A stretch of 64,000 nt of DNA, from contig CP051229.1 of the NCBI GenBank assembly GCA_017792365.1, forward strand, positions 434,001 through 498,000, written 5' to 3'. Below the pieces are notes generated by a model. The model ran no database searches, was not told where the DNA came from, and worked only from the letters and a program-made list of their open reading frames with translations. The stretch comes from Hyphomonas sp. GTDB lineage: Bacteria; Pseudomonadota; Alphaproteobacteria; Caulobacterales; Hyphomonadaceae. This document shows, in pieces, positions 1-8,726 of the stretch (positions are counted from its first letter, which is position 1; each line of letters begins with the position of its first letter). The position numbers and the translations under genes are program-made.

Positions 1-270
1 GAGTGCGGCGCGATGAAGCTGAACATCCGGGTAAACTCGGTCCATCCCGGCATCATCGACACGCCCATGATGTCGAGCGCCATCAATGCGGCCCGTCGCG
101 GCGATGAAGGCGACGACGATGTCCGCAGGCGCTTCGCAAAACAGCATCCGCTCGGCCGCGTCGGCCGCCCATCCGACATCGCGAACGCCGTCCGCTTCCT
201 CGCCTCCGACAGCGCCGCCTTCATGACCGGCGCCGAGCTCGTCGTCGACGGCGGCATGACCGCGACCTGA
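1..270 (+). CDS. SDR-family oxidoreductase, C-terminal fragment
   Basis: The frame is open from the first base of the window, so this is the last 89 or so residues of a gene that begins upstream. It matches the end of classical short-chain dehydrogenases: an IRVNSVHPGIIDTPM stretch after the catalytic helix, the HPLGRVGRPSDIANAVRFLASD segment, and the closing TGAELVVDGGM motif. Such enzymes are cytosolic NAD(P)-dependent oxidoreductases. The Tyr-x3-Lys active site and the nucleotide-binding region lie outside the window, so the substrate cannot be named. The Met at position 13 is internal, not a start. Confidence 0.88.
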   Translation, partial: ECGAMKLNIRVNSVHPGIIDTPMMSSAINAARRGDEGDDDVRRRFAKQHPLGRVGRPSDIANAVRFLASDSAAFMTGAELVVDGGMTAT

Positions 271-312
271 TGCGCGATCCATCCTCCAAAGTCACCCGCA
301 TCAACAATCCCG

Positions 313-343
313 CTCATCCCGGCGAAGGCCGGGATCCAGTCCA
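313..343. repeat. REP-like intergenic palindromic repeat, copy 1
   Basis: A perfect 8-bp inverted repeat (ATCCCGGC at 316-323, GCCGGGAT at 328-335) encloses a GAAG loop and is followed by CCAGT. This wording (TCATCCCGGCGAAGGCCGGGATCCAG-type) is common in intergenic regions of alphaproteobacterial genomes, as far as I recall. It lies between the SDR gene and the next gene and could also act as a transcript-end hairpin. A related element occurs at 30985-31032. Confidence 0.6.
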
Positions 344-386
344 CATGAAGCAGAGCCGGGCGCAGCCCGTCACATGCATATAACAA

Positions 387-875
387 ATGACCGATCGCAT
401 ACCCGAACCCCTGCCGGATGAACTCGAACTGCCCCTGACCAAAAGCGGCCTCCCGAGCGCCGTCCGGCTCGTCGCCCTGACCGCGATCGGCGTCATGCTG
501 CTGGTGGCGTTTCAGGGCGTCTCGGCAAGCGACATGGCGCGGTGGGCCGCAGGCATCGCAATCATCGCCGGCGGTGTGATCTTCCTGTTCCTGCGCATGG
601 CCCACCCGGTGCTGCTCCACCTCACAAGACAGGGCTTCACCTACAGGATCGGCTCAAAGCGGTGGACGCGATCGTGGCGCGACGTCTCGGCCATCGCCGC
701 CGAAACCACGCCCAGCAAGAAGGTCTGGGTCACCGTCAGATGGAAGTCGCCCCAGCCGCGCATGGCTCCGATGAACGACATGCCGACTGAGAAAGACGGC
801 TTCGTCACCTCGTTCGGCCTAACGCCCTACGAACTCGCCGCGCTACTCAACCGTTATCGCACCGGAAAACCCTAG
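387..875 (+). CDS. Hypothetical membrane protein with two TM segments
   Basis: Encodes 162 residues that I do not assign to a named family. An acidic, proline-rich N-terminus (residues 1-20) is followed by two adjacent hydrophobic helices (about 26-45 and 53-70) and a soluble C-terminal half of alternating strand-like segments (FTYRIGSKRWTRSWRDVSAI). This layout resembles small bacterial proteins with a PH-like domain behind a membrane hairpin, but that is a guess. The region just upstream of the ATG has no convincing Shine-Dalgarno sequence. The gene stands alone between the SDR gene and guaA, and its codon use matches its neighbours. Confidence 0.7.
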   Translation: MTDRIPEPLPDELELPLTKSGLPSAVRLVALTAIGVMLLVAFQGVSASDMARWAAGIAIIAGGVIFLFLRMAHPVLLHLTRQGFTYRIGSKRWTRSWRDVSAIAAETTPSKKVWVTVRWKSPQPRMAPMNDMPTEKDGFVTSFGLTPYELAALLNRYRTGKP

Positions 876-956
876 ACGGCTGCGCAATCGGGCCGTTTCC
901 ACAGGCCGGTAGGCCCCCGACATTGACGACAGGCCTGAACCTCTTCATCTGACGCC

Positions 957-2537
957 ATGGCGAACACAGCTCCCCCCACGGCGAATCACGAACGCGTCCT
1001 GATTGTCGATTTCGGCAGTCAGGTCACACAGCTCATCGCCCGGCGCCTGCGCGAGATGGGCGTTTATTGCGAGATCCATCCCTTCAACAAGGCCGACGGC
1101 GCCTTCATCGCCGATTACGGCCCCAAGGCGATCATCCTCTCCGGCGGCCCGTCCAGCGTCTACTGGGACAACGCCCCGATGGCCGACACAGCCGTCTACG
1201 AGGCAGGCGTGCCGGTCCTCGGCATCTGCTATGGCCAGCAGGTGATGATGCACCAGCTCGGCGGAACCGTCGAAGGCGGCACAAGCCGCGAATTCGGCCG
1301 CGCCTTCATCGAACCCGTCGTCCAGGACGATCCCTTCCTGTCGGGCCTCTTCGCCAACGGCGACAAGGAACAGGTCTGGATGAGCCACGGCGACCATGTT
1401 TCGCACATGGCGCCAGGCTTCGGCGTCATCGCCAAGTCGCCGGGCGCGCCAATGGCCGTGATCGCAGACCCCGAGCGCCGCTTCTACGCCACCCAGTTCC
1501 ACCCCGAAGTCCACCACACCACCCACGGACGCACCATCCTCTCGAACTTCGTCAAAGGCGTCGCCGGCCTGAAGGGCGACTGGACCATGGCCGCGTTCCG
1601 CGAAGAAATGGTCGGCAAGATCCGCGCACAGGTCAAAGACGGCAAAGTCATCTGCGGCCTCTCCGGCGGCGTCGACTCCTCCGTCGCCGCCGTCCTGATC
1701 CACGAAGCCGTCGGCGACCAGCTCACCTGCGTCTTCGTCGACACCGGCCTGATGCGCATGGGCGAGGCCGACGAAGTCGTCACGCTGTTTCGCGACCACT
1801 ACAACATCCCGCTAGTCCACGTGGACGCCGGCGACACCTTCCTTGGCGGACTCAAGGGCGTCTCCGACCCGGAAGCCAAGCGCAAGTTTATTGGAAAGAC
1901 CTTCATCGACATCTTCGACGCCGAAGCCTCGAAGGTCGGCGGCGCACAATTCCTCGCACAGGGAACGCTCTATCCCGACGTCATCGAAAGCGTCTCGTTC
2001 GACGGCGGCCCGTCCGTCACCATCAAGTCTCACCACAATGTCGGCGGCCTGCCGGAGCGGATGAACCTCAAGCTGGTCGAACCGCTGCGCGAACTCTTCA
2101 AGGACGAGGTGAGGGCGCTCGGCCGCGAACTCGGCCTGCCCGAAGCCTTCGTTGGCCGCCATCCCTTTCCGGGCCCCGGCCTCGCGATCCGCATTCCCGG
2201 CGAAATCACGCCCGAACGCGTCGAGACCCTCCAGAAAGCCGACGCCATCTACCTCGATGAAATCCGCAAGGCCGGGCTCTACAACGAGATCTGGCAGGCC
2301 TTCGCCGTCCTGCTGCCGGTCAACACGGTTGGCGTCATGGGCGACGTCCGCACCTACGAAAGCGTCCTCGCCCTGCGCGCCGTAACCTCAACCGACGGCA
2401 TGACCGCGGACTATTACCCATTCCCCCACGACTTCCTCGGCCGCTGCGCCACCCGCATCATCAACGAAGTAAAAGGCGTCAACCGCGTTGTCTACGACGT
2501 CACCTCAAAACCCCCGGCACGATCGAGTGGGGAGTAG
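957..2537 (+). CDS. guaA: GMP synthase (glutamine-hydrolysing)
   Basis: Converts XMP, ATP and glutamine to GMP, the last step of guanine nucleotide synthesis, in the cytosol. The 526 residues show a class I glutamine amidotransferase domain (about 12-200) with nucleophile Cys91 in GICYGQQ and His182/Glu184 in QFHPEVHH. The ATP-pyrophosphatase domain has the SGGVDSS loop at 236-242, and a dimerisation domain follows ([17 protein letters not shown]). Length is typical. The extreme C-terminus is odd: the family normally ends SKPPGTIEWE, whereas this reads [10 protein letters not shown]. One missing C in the C run at 2511-2515 and one extra G in the run at 2529-2532 would exactly restore the usual ending, so the last residues are probably a double indel. 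Confidence 0.97.
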   Translation: MANTAPPTANHERVLIVDFGSQVTQLIARRLREMGVYCEIHPFNKADGAFIADYGPKAIILSGGPSSVYWDNAPMADTAVYEAGVPVLGICYGQQVMMHQLGGTVEGGTSREFGRAFIEPVVQDDPFLSGLFANGDKEQVWMSHGDHVSHMAPGFGVIAKSPGAPMAVIADPERRFYATQFHPEVHHTTHGRTILSNFVKGVAGLKGDWTMAAFREEMVGKIRAQVKDGKVICGLSGGVDSSVAAVLIHEAVGDQLTCVFVDTGLMRMGEADEVVTLFRDHYNIPLVHVDAGDTFLGGLKGVSDPEAKRKFIGKTFIDIFDAEASKVGGAQFLAQGTLYPDVIESVSFDGGPSVTIKSHHNVGGLPERMNLKLVEPLRELFKDEVRALGRELGLPEAFVGRHPFPGPGLAIRIPGEITPERVETLQKADAIYLDEIRKAGLYNEIWQAFAVLLPVNTVGVMGDVRTYESVLALRAVTSTDGMTADYYPFPHDFLGRCATRIINEVKGVNRVVYDVTSKPPARSSGE

Positions 2538-2585
2538 GGGCGTCAACGCCAGCGCCACACCGGCAGGAACCCGGGAGACCGTCGG

Positions 2586-2933
2586 ATGACGACGATGTAC
2601 GGCATCCCCAATTGCGACACGATCCGGAAAGCCCGCAAATGGCTGGCCGACGCAGGCGTCGACTACGACTTCCACGACTACAAGAAATCCGGCGCGCCGG
2701 CCGCGAGGCTGAAGTCGTGGGCCGCAGAGGCGGGCTGGGAGGCGCTGCTTAACAAGGCCGGCACGACCTTCCGCAAACTGCCGCCAGAGGAGAAGTCCGA
2801 CCTCGATGAGACCAAAGCTTTGGCCCTGATGGTTGAATACCCATCTATGATCAAACGACCGGTGCTGGAGGCTGATGGCGAGCTGCTCATCGGCTTCGAT
2901 CCGGAGCGCTACCAGCAAGTTCTCAAAGGCTAA
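2586..2933 (+). CDS. ArsC/Spx-family protein (YffB-like)
   Basis: A 115-residue thioredoxin-fold protein of the ArsC/Spx group. It starts with the strand-turn-helix MYGIPNCDTIRKARKWL; a single Cys (about residue 10) lies in the position of the ArsC/glutaredoxin active site. The core DYKKSG, FRKLP and MIKRPVLE segments match YffB-type proteins, where the conserved Arg of KRP contacts the Cys thiolate. YffB proteins are thought to be glutathione-dependent thiol reductases; arsenate reduction is not implied. The gene is 48 bases after guaA on the same strand and could be read through from it. Confidence 0.85.
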   Translation: MTTMYGIPNCDTIRKARKWLADAGVDYDFHDYKKSGAPAARLKSWAAEAGWEALLNKAGTTFRKLPPEEKSDLDETKALALMVEYPSMIKRPVLEADGELLIGFDPERYQQVLKG

Positions 2934-3069
2934 TTGCGCTTCTGTGGGTTAGCCTGCGCTAAAATGCTGCAAGTGCGTAACCGGGGGTAGACGAATCCCT
3001 CGCGGGCGCCTATGTACCCGTCACCCAAGCCATCGCAAAACGATCCTTGAGTCTCATCAGAAAGTTGCA

Positions 3070-3546
3070 ATGAATCCAAATAACACGACCTTCGCCGACA
3101 GGCAGGCCGCATCGGCCGCTGCCAAAAAAGCCCTCCTCGAAAAATTCAAGCCAAAGCCAACGGTCCAGGCTGAAGAGCCGATCGACCACGAGAAGGAACG
3201 GCGCGAACGCATCGAGCAGATCCGCGAGCAACGCGCCAAGGAGCGCGAAGAAAAGCGTCGCGCCAAGGCCGAAGCAGAAGCAAGAGCCGCCGAAGAGCGC
3301 ATCGAGGCTGAAAAAGCCGAAGAAGCCGCCCGCCTCGAAGCTGAGCAGAAATCAGACGCCGAAAAACGCGCCGAGCGCAAAGAGCGCAAGAAGGCGATGA
3401 AGGAAGCGGCGCGCCAAAAGAAAATGGAGCGCCAGCAGGGCGGCGGCCGCAGCAGCGCCGCAGCCGCATCAACCGGCGACACCGCTTACGACGCCCGCAA
3501 GGCGCACGAGCAATATATCCGCGAACTCGAGCGCAAACGCGCCTGA
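3070..3546 (+). CDS. DUF6481-type charged coiled-coil protein
   Basis: Encodes 158 residues, of which about 35-125 are an almost uninterrupted run of Glu, Lys, Arg and Ala, predicted as one long charged helix or coiled coil. The flanks are more conserved looking: an N-terminal TFADRQAASAAAKKALLEKF segment and a C-terminal TAYDARKAHEQYIRELERKR segment. This arrangement fits the alphaproteobacterial DUF6481 family, whose function is unknown. There is no signal peptide or membrane segment. A long GC-rich palindrome follows at 3582-3611. Confidence 0.75.
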   Translation: MNPNNTTFADRQAASAAAKKALLEKFKPKPTVQAEEPIDHEKERRERIEQIREQRAKEREEKRRAKAEAEARAAEERIEAEKAEEAARLEAEQKSDAEKRAERKERKKAMKEAARQKKMERQQGGGRSSAAAASTGDTAYDARKAHEQYIRELERKRA

Positions 3547-3581
3547 TCACGACGCGGACCAGAAAAAGTCCATTTAAATCA

Positions 3582-3611
3582 GCGGCCGGCGGAAATATTT
3601 CCGCCGGCCGC
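3582..3611 (+). terminator. 30-bp perfect palindrome, likely terminator hairpin
   Basis: Two 15-base arms (3582-3596 and 3597-3611) are exact reverse complements: GCGGCCGGCGGAAAT and its complement. Nine or ten GC pairs form the base and the A/T tip would open as a small loop. It lies 36 bases after the DUF6481-type gene and before the next plus-strand gene. There is no U tract, so intrinsic termination is likely but not certain; a symmetric protein-binding site is the alternative. Confidence 0.55.
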
Positions 3612-3683
3612 ATCCGTTTGCGCCTCTGCGCCCCTCTAACCTGAAAGGCCCCGCGTCCAGCGTGGCAAATCGGGAGAGAAAAC

Positions 3684-4055
3684 ATGGGGCCGGAAATTGC
3701 CATTCCCTTGGCTGCTTTCGCCACGGTCGTTGCGATCGTCTGGGCGATCCAGCACTACGCAGCAAAGAAGCGCGCGGAAGCCTACGCAACCGTACGCCTC
3801 GCCATCGAGAAGGGGCAGGAAATCACGCCCGATGCGATGGAGGCCATGACACGCCTCGCGCATCCGCTGGCGGATCTGCGCCGCGGCATCCTGCTGCTGG
3901 CGCTGACGGTGGCCATCGCCGGCTTCGGCTGGCTGGTGTCGATGGAAGAAGATGAAGCGCTCGGACCGCTGCTGGGCATCTCACTGTTTCCCGCATGTCT
4001 CGGTCTCGCCTATATCGGGCTCCACTACTTCGCGAACGCCAACAAGTCGTCCTGA
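3684..4055 (+). CDS. Small membrane protein, DUF6249-like
   Basis: Encodes 123 residues with an N-terminal helix (about 5-23), a short amphipathic stretch rich in Ala, Glu and Lys, and two C-terminal helices (about 66-84 and 92-112). The order TM, charged linker with an ITPDAMEAM-like segment, TM-TM is that of the DUF6249 family, which often precedes ECF sigma genes. A GGGAGAG Shine-Dalgarno precedes the ATG. The gene is immediately followed by the sigma factor and a second membrane protein, so it is probably part of that unit. Confidence 0.7.
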   Translation: MGPEIAIPLAAFATVVAIVWAIQHYAAKKRAEAYATVRLAIEKGQEITPDAMEAMTRLAHPLADLRRGILLLALTVAIAGFGWLVSMEEDEALGPLLGISLFPACLGLAYIGLHYFANANKSS

Positions 4056-4069
4056 CGGGAGCAGTGGCC

Positions 4070-4591
4070 GTGACCGGCCAGACCGACGACCCGGATACCA
4101 TCGCCGCGGCTATGCGCGGCAGCCGCAAGGCGTTCGAGCGACTGGTGCGCAACCATCAGTCCGCCGTCCGGGCGCTGTCGCGCCGCCTCGCGGGCAATTC
4201 CAGCGATGGCGACGACATCGCCCAGTCTGCTTTCCTGACGGCGTGGCGACGGCGGGCGACATGGCGTGGCGGCTCATTCAAGGCATGGGTCTGCGCCATC
4301 GCATACCGGGAATTCCTCCAGGCCCGGAAGGCCGGGCAGGGCGGTTACAAGGAAGCGCCCGAGTCCGACGTCGGTGTATCGCCAGCGCTCGGCGAACAGC
4401 TCGACCTGTTGCGCGCCTTCGCCGACCTTGAACCGAACCAGCGCGCCGCCGTCGCACTCTGCCTTGGCGCCGGCATGTCACACGCGGAAGTCGCCTTCGC
4501 CATGGCCGCTCCGCTCGGCTCGGTGAAGTCCTGGGTCAACCGCGGGCGCGCCAATCTGCAGCGAAGCCTCGCAGTCTACGAGAAGGTGTGA
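4070..4591 (+). CDS. ECF-type RNA polymerase sigma factor
   Basis: Encodes 173 residues with sigma region 2 (AFERLVRNHQSAVRALSRRLAGNSSDGDDIAQSAFLTAWRR, about 18-60) and region 4 (LEPNQRAAVALCLGAGMSHAEVAFAMAAPLGSVKSWVNRGRANL, about 122-166), with no region 1 or 3. The start is GTG at 4070, placed 8 bases after GGAG; a GTG at 4064 in the same frame is too close to that site. The stop overlaps the next start (GTGA), so the downstream membrane protein is probably translationally coupled and may be its anti-sigma partner. Confidence 0.88.
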   Translation: MTGQTDDPDTIAAAMRGSRKAFERLVRNHQSAVRALSRRLAGNSSDGDDIAQSAFLTAWRRRATWRGGSFKAWVCAIAYREFLQARKAGQGGYKEAPESDVGVSPALGEQLDLLRAFADLEPNQRAAVALCLGAGMSHAEVAFAMAAPLGSVKSWVNRGRANLQRSLAVYEKV

Positions 4592-4983
4592 GACGTTGGT
4601 GGAACGAGAACGAGATGTTTGAGAGCAGAACCGGAATGGGTGACAGTCTCGAAGCAAGGCTCGCCGCCGACGAAGCGACGATAGCGGACGACGGGTTCTC
4701 CGCCCATGTCACGGCGCAGGCTGGCAGCCGTTCGAGATTTCGTCGCAGTTGGCTGGTGGGCGCCGGCATAATCGGCGGCGCCGCCGCTGCGCTCAGCCTT
4801 GGTCAGGCATTTCCCGTCGTGAAGCAGGCGTTCGCCAACGCCGCCCCGCCGCAGCTGATGATTTCGCTGCCAGCCCTCGATTTGACGGTCCAACTGACGC
4901 GCGACACCGTCTTCGGCCTCGTACTGGCGCTGGTCCTGCTGGCTGGAGCCGCCGCCGCCCGCTTCGCCAGCGACGATATCTGA
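4588..4983 (+). CDS. Membrane protein coupled to the sigma factor, possible anti-sigma
   Basis: Encodes 131 residues from a GTG that overlaps the sigma-factor stop by 4 bases. The N-terminal 45 residues are hydrophilic and acidic (DSLEARLAADEATIADDGF), then come two hydrophobic segments (about 49-68 and 106-125) around a periplasmic-sized loop. A cytosolic tail before a TM helix is the general plan of ECF anti-sigma factors, but I see no zinc-binding anti-sigma motif. Function is inferred only from position and topology. Confidence 0.65.
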   Translation: MRRWWNENEMFESRTGMGDSLEARLAADEATIADDGFSAHVTAQAGSRSRFRRSWLVGAGIIGGAAAALSLGQAFPVVKQAFANAAPPQLMISLPALDLTVQLTRDTVFGLVLALVLLAGAAAARFASDDI

Positions 4984-5037
4984 CACGATTGCCTTTTCTG
5001 CCGTCCTCTGCTCCCTTCCGCGGACGGGCAGGAGGCG

Positions 5038-5619
5038 ATGATGGGGTCGGTGAGCTATTTCGTTCTGGGTCTGGCGCTGTTTTTCGGCACGCACCTGTTC
5101 TCGACCTTCCGGTCGAGGGGACCGGGGAATATCCGGGAAAAGATGGGATACGGCCCTTACATGGGGCTCTATTCGCTGGTCTCGATCGTCGCCCTCGTGC
5201 TGATCGTCATGGGCTACGGCTCCCTGCGGAACATGATCCCGGTCTGGGATCCGCCGATCTGGACGCGGCACATCCCCCTGACCTTGATGCTGCCGTCCCT
5301 GATCCTGCTGGTCGCGGCCTACGCGCCCACCGGCTATATCAAGAAGGCGGTCAAGCACCCGATGCTCGCGGCCGTGAAGATCTGGGCCTTTTCACATCTC
5401 TGCGCCAACGGCGATCTCGCCTCGATAGTCCTGTTCGGTTCGTTCCTCGCCTACGCGGTGATCGACCGCATCGTCATCAAGCGCAGGGGCGATCCCACAG
5501 AGGGCAAGTCCCCGGCCATCATGGGTGACGCCATCTCGGTGATCGGCGGGATCGCAGCCTACGCCGGCATCGTGTTCTGGGCCCATGCCGCGTTGTTCGG
5601 CGTGCCGGTCCTTCCGTAA
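5038..5619 (+). CDS. NnrU-family membrane protein
   Basis: Encodes 193 residues with about six hydrophobic helices and the hallmarks of the NnrU family: an N-terminal GLALFFGTHLFSTFR segment, IREKMGYGPYMGLYSL, and the HPMLAAVKIWAFSHLCANGD motif in the middle with its conserved His residues. NnrU was named from denitrification gene clusters, but homologues are widespread and their role is unsettled. No nitrogen-oxide genes are seen nearby. An AGGAGG site precedes the ATG pair at 5038/5041. Confidence 0.9.
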   Translation: MMGSVSYFVLGLALFFGTHLFSTFRSRGPGNIREKMGYGPYMGLYSLVSIVALVLIVMGYGSLRNMIPVWDPPIWTRHIPLTLMLPSLILLVAAYAPTGYIKKAVKHPMLAAVKIWAFSHLCANGDLASIVLFGSFLAYAVIDRIVIKRRGDPTEGKSPAIMGDAISVIGGIAAYAGIVFWAHAALFGVPVLP

Positions 5620-5712
5620 ACGGAAGCACAAACCCGGCGCTATGATTGCCACAGCCCCTGCGTCGCCCTAAGTCTGGTGCGGTCGATTGTGCGCCGCATC
5701 AACGGGAATTCC

Positions 5713-6537
5713 ATGTCGAAACAGATACAGACGCGCCGCAAGACGGTCCGCGACATCCGCGCGGCCAAGGGCGCAACCCCGCTGGTCTGCCTCACGGCTT
5801 ACACCGCGCCGATGGCCGAACTTCTCGACGAGCGCGTCGACATGATGCTGGTCGGCGACTCGGTCGGCATGGTGGTCCACGGCCTTCCGACAACCGTGGG
5901 CGTCACCCTCGACATGATGATCATGCACGGCAAGGCCGTGATGCGCGGCTCCACGCAGGCCTTCGTCGTCGTCGACATGCCGTTCGGCTACTATGAGGGC
6001 TCGCTGGAGCAGGCGTTCACAAACGCATCTCGCGTCATGCGCGAAACCGGCTGTCAGGCTGTGAAGATCGAATCGGGCGCTTACGCCGCCGACACCGTCC
6101 GCCATCTTGTGGAACGCGGCGTTCCGGTTGTCGCGCATGTCGGCCTGAGACCCCAGGCGACCCACGTCGACGGTGGCTTCAAGGCCAAGGGCCGCACCCA
6201 GGAAGAGGTCGACCGGGTCATGAACGAAGCCCTAGCCGCAGACGAGGCCGGCTGCCTGGCGATGGTCGTGGAGGGGGTCGCCGAAGAGCTCGGCCGGCAA
6301 GTTACAGCCGCCGTATCGTGCCCCACGATCGGCATCGGCGCGTCCACGGCCTGCGACGGCCAGATCCTCGTGACCGACGACATGCTGGGAATGTTCGACT
6401 GGACGCCAAAATTCGTCCGCAAATACGCCGATCTCCGCTCAGAAATCGGCAAGGCGGTCGACGGCTATGCTGAGGATGTCCGGCAGAGACAGTTCCCGTC
6501 TGAGGCCGAAACCTACAACTTCAAGGGTCAGAACTGA
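5713..6537 (+). CDS. panB: 3-methyl-2-oxobutanoate hydroxymethyltransferase
   Basis: Transfers a hydroxymethyl group from 5,10-methylene-THF to 2-oxoisovalerate to form ketopantoate, the first committed step to pantothenate and CoA. The 274 residues show the TIM-barrel motifs of PanB: LTAYTAPMAELLDE, MLVGDSVGMVVHG with the metal-binding Asp, KIESGAYAADTV, AHVGLRPQ, and the C-terminal IGIGAS. The ATG at 5713 is chosen because GGGA lies 6 bases upstream and homologues begin near this point. No other pantothenate gene is in the window. Confidence 0.96.
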   Translation: MSKQIQTRRKTVRDIRAAKGATPLVCLTAYTAPMAELLDERVDMMLVGDSVGMVVHGLPTTVGVTLDMMIMHGKAVMRGSTQAFVVVDMPFGYYEGSLEQAFTNASRVMRETGCQAVKIESGAYAADTVRHLVERGVPVVAHVGLRPQATHVDGGFKAKGRTQEEVDRVMNEALAADEAGCLAMVVEGVAEELGRQVTAAVSCPTIGIGASTACDGQILVTDDMLGMFDWTPKFVRKYADLRSEIGKAVDGYAEDVRQRQFPSEAETYNFKGQN

Positions 6538-6634
6538 TCCCCGATCAACAGCCCATTCGTCACAGCGTTCTTCGTTTGCTCCGGGCGCGCCCCGCCGCTA
6601 AGTTGCCCGCGATTTGAGGTAGGAGCGCCTGTTC

Positions 6635-7369
6635 GTGGCCGATATTTTCAGTGAAGTCGAAGAAGGCCTGCGGCAGGACCGCGCCTCGGCGCTATGGAAG
6701 AAGTACGGTCCGATCGTCATCGGCGCCGCCGTTCTTCTCGTCGCGGCCGTCGCCGTATGGGAATATATGCGCTGGTCCCGCGCCGAAGCGATCGAAGCCT
6801 CCGCCACCGAGTACTCGACCGCGATGGATCTCCTCGAAAGCGACGATACCGAAGCCGCCGAACAGGCCTTCGGGAACATCGCGGCCGGCGACGGCGGCTT
6901 TGCCGCTCTGGCGGCTCACATGGCGGCCTCCGCTGCCGAGGCCAGTGGCGACACCGAATCGGCGATCGAGCATTTCGAAACCGCCGCCGCGAAAACTGAC
7001 AACATCTATGCCGATCTCGCCGTCCTGAAGGGCGCCTACCTGCAGGCGGATACAGTCGGCCTCGCAGAGCTTGAAGCCATCGTCGCGCCGATCCTCACCG
7101 GGTCCGGTCCGACCGATGCGCTGGCGCGCGAGCTGATTGCCGCCAAGGCGCTGGCCGAAGGCGACATCGAACGCGCCCGCCGCGACTACCAGACCCTCTC
7201 GCTGAGGCTCGACGACGGCAGCCGCCTGCCTGCCTTCCAGCAGCGCGTCCAGCGCGCCCTGATGGTGCTGCCGCCGGCTGCGGCGCCCGCAGCGACTGAA
7301 ACACCCACGGAAGACGCCGGAGCCGACGCTCCGGGATCCGCCGAACCCGAGGATGCTCCGGCCCAATGA
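6635..7369 (+). CDS. YfgM-like tetratricopeptide membrane protein
   Basis: Encodes 244 residues from GTG. A short cytosolic tail (MADIFSEVEEGLRQDRASAL) precedes one TM helix (about 26-46). The rest is periplasmic, with paired helices typical of TPR-like folds (EAAEQAFGNIAAGDGGFAALAAHMAAS, AIEHFETAAAK) and an Ala/Pro/Glu-rich tail. In E. coli the equivalent YfgM sits in the same place beside bamB and der and is linked to periplasmic chaperones. The stop overlaps the bamB start by 4 bases (ATGA), indicating coupled translation. Confidence 0.85.
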   Translation: MADIFSEVEEGLRQDRASALWKKYGPIVIGAAVLLVAAVAVWEYMRWSRAEAIEASATEYSTAMDLLESDDTEAAEQAFGNIAAGDGGFAALAAHMAASAAEASGDTESAIEHFETAAAKTDNIYADLAVLKGAYLQADTVGLAELEAIVAPILTGSGPTDALARELIAAKALAEGDIERARRDYQTLSLRLDDGSRLPAFQQRVQRALMVLPPAAAPAATETPTEDAGADAPGSAEPEDAPAQ

Positions 7370-8697
7370 ACACGCTCGTCAAACTAGCGACGCTCGCCAG
7401 CGCCGCCGTATTGCTCGCCGGCTGCGGACTGTTCGGCGGCGGACGCACCGAAATCTCGGAAGAGGAGCGGGCCGCCCGCATCTCGCTCAGCGTTCTCGAC
7501 CAGCAGCTCGAGCCCGATCCAACCCTGGCTGCAACCACAGTCGCGCTTCCGGCCGCAACCCAGAACGCTGACTGGCCCCAGGCGGGCAGGGTGCCCACCA
7601 AGCTGGTCGGCAACATCGACGCCGGCTCGAACCTCCGCGTTGCGTGGCGCACCAACGCTGGCGCCGGCTCGGCGCGGAAACGCAGGATCGTCGCAGCGCC
7701 CGTCGTCAGCGACGGCACGATCTACGTCGTCGACGCTGACCAGACCGTCCGCGCGTTCGACGCCGCCAATGGCCGCAACCAGTGGGAGACGGCGCTGGAA
7801 TCCGGCCTCGAGCGCGACCAGATCGCAGTCGGCGCAGGGATCGGCATTGCCGGTGACCGCGTTCTCGTGACCTCCGGGTTTGGCTACGTGGTGGCCCTGT
7901 CGCGCACGGACGGCAGCGAAATCTGGCGCCGCCCGGTCGAGACGCCAGTTTCCGGCTCGCCGGCAATCCTCGGCGGCCGCGCCTACGTCACCTCGACCAA
8001 CAACGAGCTCTACGTCATCGACGTGTCCACGGGCGAACTCATGTGGACGGATCAGGCGATCGCCGAATCCGCCCGCATCCTCGCATCGCCCAGCCCGGCC
8101 GTGAACGCAGATCTGCTTGTTGCGCCATTCTCCTCCGGCGAACTCATCGCCTACGTCCCGGCCAACGGTCGCCGCCTCTGGCAGGACACGCTGACAACGG
8201 TCGGCCGCTTCACGCCGCTGTCGGCCATCAATGACATCTCGGGTCGGCCCACCATCGAGGACGGCGTCGTCTACGCCGCCAGCCATTCCGGCGTTCTCGC
8301 CGCAATCGATGCGCGGACCGGCACACGCATCTGGAACCGCCTCTTCGGCTCGCGCCTCGGCCCGGTGGTCAGCGGCCAGTACCTCTTCATCGTCGGAACC
8401 GACGGACAGGTCGCCTGCATCAACAAGATCGACGGCCGCGTCATCTGGGTTCGCAAGCTAGCGGGCTTCGAGGACGAGGAGAAGAAACAGGACGCAATCG
8501 TCTGGACCGGCCCGCTGGTTTCGAACGACCGCCTGATCCTCGTCTCGTCTCAGGGCGACGCCCTGGCGCTGTCGATCCAGACCGGCGAAACCATCGCAGA
8601 CCTTGATCTTGGCCAGTCAGTGTATATTGAACCCATCGCCGCGGGCGGCCTGATCTATTTCCTCACGGACGAGGGAACGCTGATCGCGGTCCGCTAG
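7366..8697 (+). CDS. bamB: Outer-membrane assembly lipoprotein BamB
   Basis: A PQQ-type beta-propeller lipoprotein of the BAM complex, which inserts beta-barrel proteins into the outer membrane. The 443 residues begin with a lipoprotein signal (VLLAGC lipobox, lipidated Cys near 20), followed by repeated propeller blades whose [29 protein letters not shown] and [18 protein letters not shown] motifs recur about every 45 residues. It is translationally coupled to the YfgM-like gene and followed by der, the same order as in enterobacteria. Confidence 0.94.
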   Translation: MNTLVKLATLASAAVLLAGCGLFGGGRTEISEEERAARISLSVLDQQLEPDPTLAATTVALPAATQNADWPQAGRVPTKLVGNIDAGSNLRVAWRTNAGAGSARKRRIVAAPVVSDGTIYVVDADQTVRAFDAANGRNQWETALESGLERDQIAVGAGIGIAGDRVLVTSGFGYVVALSRTDGSEIWRRPVETPVSGSPAILGGRAYVTSTNNELYVIDVSTGELMWTDQAIAESARILASPSPAVNADLLVAPFSSGELIAYVPANGRRLWQDTLTTVGRFTPLSAINDISGRPTIEDGVVYAASHSGVLAAIDARTGTRIWNRLFGSRLGPVVSGQYLFIVGTDGQVACINKIDGRVIWVRKLAGFEDEEKKQDAIVWTGPLVSNDRLILVSSQGDALALSIQTGETIADLDLGQSVYIEPIAAGGLIYFLTDEGTLIAVR

Positions 8698-8726
8698 TCG
8701 CGGCAATCGCCGCATGGAGCTCGGAC

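Noticed and set aside
945-1799. 284-codon minus-strand open frame opposite guaA
   Set aside because: Antisense to a complete, motif-bearing guaA; Ala/Asp/Val-rich composition is the usual shadow of high third-position GC.
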